Origin: Chlorobiaceae bacterium
GTDB taxonomy: Bacteria; Bacteroidota; Chlorobiia; Chlorobiales; Chlorobiaceae
Direction of reading: 5' to 3'
Length of the DNA: 7,220 bases
Assembly: GCA_013336025.1 (NCBI GenBank)
Contig: JAAXUM010000076.1
Span: 1-7,220, forward strand
Made by a program: the position numbers and the translations under genes. Below are positions 6,329 through 7,220 of the stretch, in pieces. A model generated the notes under the pieces. It did no database searches and was not told the origin of the DNA. It saw nothing but the letters and a program-made list of their open reading frames with translations. Position 1 is the stretch's first letter, and each line of letters starts with the position of its first letter.

Positions 6329-6490
6329 ATGTCTGCAGTCAGGCAAATCCCGATCTCTGATTCATATGGTGCGTGGCATGTGCCGGTCGCGAATGATGTT
6401 CATGTCTGTCTTGCGAAGTACACGGCTGAGTTTATCAGCAATGTCGGTTTCGACATTGCTTCAAAGGAATACAACGTTAGAATTGATTGA
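6329..6490 (+). CDS. Possible 53-residue small protein or C-terminal gene remnant
   Basis: An ATG at 6329 opens a frame to TGA 6488-6490. The frame is also open upstream to 6287, but only TTG 6320 offers another start. The translation is well balanced and acidic to neutral, with segments such as GAWHVPVANDVHVCLAKY and FISNVGFDIASKEYNVRID, reading more like a folded-protein fragment than random sequence. A weak GAG-type ribosome binding site sits just before the ATG. It lies 65 bases before the methyltransferase gene on the same strand and may be co-transcribed with it. I recognise no family. It may be the tail of a lost gene of the same cluster. Confidence 0.35.
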   Translation: MSAVRQIPISDSYGAWHVPVANDVHVCLAKYTAEFISNVGFDIASKEYNVRID

Positions 6491-6555
6491 GAGTTCAAAA
6501 ATCCGACCCTGGACGGATCAATTTCATTATCGGATAGATAGAAGGGATCAGCCAT

Positions 6556-7209
6556 ATGAATGATGGTTTTCTTCACAGGTATTTCCTGAATAACGCCCAT
6601 AAGCGGCAGCACAAATGGGTTCACTATTTCGATATCTACGAGCGCCATCTCGAACGCTTTCGAGGTACTTCGCCGGTAATGATCGAGATAGGCGTAATGG
6701 GTGGTGGTTCGCTGGAGATGTGGAAAGAGTATCTTGGCGCAGGGAGTCATATAATAGGCATTGATATCAATCCGGAATGCAAAGCACATCAGGCTGACGG
6801 CATTGATATTGTTATCGGTAGTCAGGATGATCCTGCCATCATTGATGAGATATTCTCAAAGTATCCCAGGATTGATATCGTATTGGACGATGGAAGCCAT
6901 ATGATGCAACATATGATTTCATCGTTTGAGTTGCTCTATCATCGCATACACTCAAATGGGGTGTACATGGTTGAAGACACGCATACATGCTATTGGGATG
7001 AGTATGGTGGCGGAGCAGGCAGGAAAGGCAGCTTTGTTGAGTATGTAAAGAACAAACTTGATGAAATCAACGCTGTTCATTCAAGGGGAGCCATTCCCGT
7101 TTCGGAGTTTACCCGTTCCACAGATTGCATTGCCAGTTACGATAGTGTTGTTGTTTTCGAACGCAGAAGACAGGGATCAAGGCAGGCTCCAATCACGGAG
7201 CCAATGTGA
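6556..7209 (+). CDS. Class I SAM-dependent methyltransferase, MycE/CmcI-like
   Basis: A complete 217-residue frame. The SAM-binding motif I is EIGVMGGGSLEMW (44-56), and the acidic residue ending the second strand is in GIDIN (68-72). LDDGSH (110-115) and VEDTH (139-143) follow, with D111/D112 and E140/D141 placed like the metal-binding acids of MycE-type sugar O-methyltransferases. Near the end, SYDSVVVFE resembles the final strand of these enzymes. Known relatives methylate sugars on macrolides or other small molecules, and similar genes are common in surface-glycan clusters; the substrate here is unknown. AAGGGA at 6542-6547, 8 bases before the ATG, supports the start. Composition appears more A+T-rich than in ribD, hinting at a transferred segment. 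The window ends 11 bases after its stop, so the downstream context is unseen. Confidence 0.85.
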   Translation: MNDGFLHRYFLNNAHKRQHKWVHYFDIYERHLERFRGTSPVMIEIGVMGGGSLEMWKEYLGAGSHIIGIDINPECKAHQADGIDIVIGSQDDPAIIDEIFSKYPRIDIVLDDGSHMMQHMISSFELLYHRIHSNGVYMVEDTHTCYWDEYGGGAGRKGSFVEYVKNKLDEINAVHSRGAIPVSEFTRSTDCIASYDSVVVFERRRQGSRQAPITEPM

Positions 7210-7220
7210 AATCGTGCTCG

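Larger units (their letters stand above)
5937..6555. other. 619-base stretch with no confident gene
   Basis: This stretch separates the minus-strand Tat operon from the plus-strand methyltransferase gene. It holds three small coding-like frames (minus 5943-6167, minus 6165-6320, plus 6329-6490) and one perfect hairpin (6222-6246). A poor sigma70-like pair, TTGCTC (6277-6282) and TAAATT (6300-6305) with a 17-base spacer, precedes the plus-strand small frame. Promoters for both flanking operons should lie here, but none is convincing. ATCCG (6501-6505) and CGGAT (6514-6518) form a minor hairpin. The mixture suggests either small genes or remnants of decayed ones. Confidence 0.5.

Noticed and set aside
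6366..6563. Plus-strand 65-codon frame running into the methyltransferase start.
   Set aside because: It is Met/Arg/Ser-rich and overlaps the more protein-like frame 6329-6490.
6400..6789. Minus-strand frame of 129 codons opposite the methyltransferase start.
   Set aside because: It is antisense to the conserved SAM-binding motif of the methyltransferase, with no independent support.
1..7220. CRISPR arrays, tRNA or rRNA genes, complete insertion sequences.
   Set aside because: No regularly spaced repeats, tRNA-like cloverleaf or rRNA sequence was recognised, and no transposase-like protein is encoded.

Overview
The window holds seven well-supported protein genes, the last codons of an eighth, and a 620-base stretch with only small or broken coding signals. 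It comes from a Gram-negative bacterium: there is a Tat-exported oxidoreductase with a lipobox, a YkuD L,D-transpeptidase and Sec-type leader peptides. Codon style and gene content give me an impression of a green sulfur bacterium (Chlorobiaceae). That placement is an inference from general appearance, with no diagnostic marker in the window.

Left part, plus strand (1-3572): the C-terminus of an unidentified protein is followed after 11 bases by ribD, the bifunctional riboflavin-pathway deaminase/reductase. After a 154-base gap with a possible leader hairpin and a good ribosome binding site come a DoxX-family membrane protein and a stand-alone ModF-type ABC ATPase, overlapping by 7 bases. Next is a LysM-like plus YkuD L,D-transpeptidase. 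The most striking point of the window is here: a typical Sec signal peptide lies directly upstream in the same reading frame but is cut off by one TAA codon, so the catalytic protein as written has no export signal.

Middle part, minus strand (5936 down to 3590): three genes run as one probable operon. They are a Tat-signal Acg-like nitroreductase-fold protein, then a small four-helix membrane protein joined to it by an ATGA stop/start overlap, then a secreted protein of unknown function. This looks like a cell-envelope module with a flavin-type oxidoreductase, a membrane partner and an exported partner. It converges on the transpeptidase gene, with the two stop codons inside a short inverted repeat.

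Right part (5937-7220): 5937-6555 has no confident gene. On the minus strand, 5943-6167 looks coding and ends 6 bases before the Tat gene; it contains a strong Shine-Dalgarno sequence followed by an ATT rather than an ATG. A 51-codon minus-strand frame and a 53-codon plus-strand frame lie beyond it, and a perfect 10-bp hairpin falls inside the former. The window ends with a complete SAM-dependent methyltransferase gene of the MycE/CmcI-like type, more A+T-rich in appearance than the left-hand genes, possibly the edge of a glycan or natural-product cluster.
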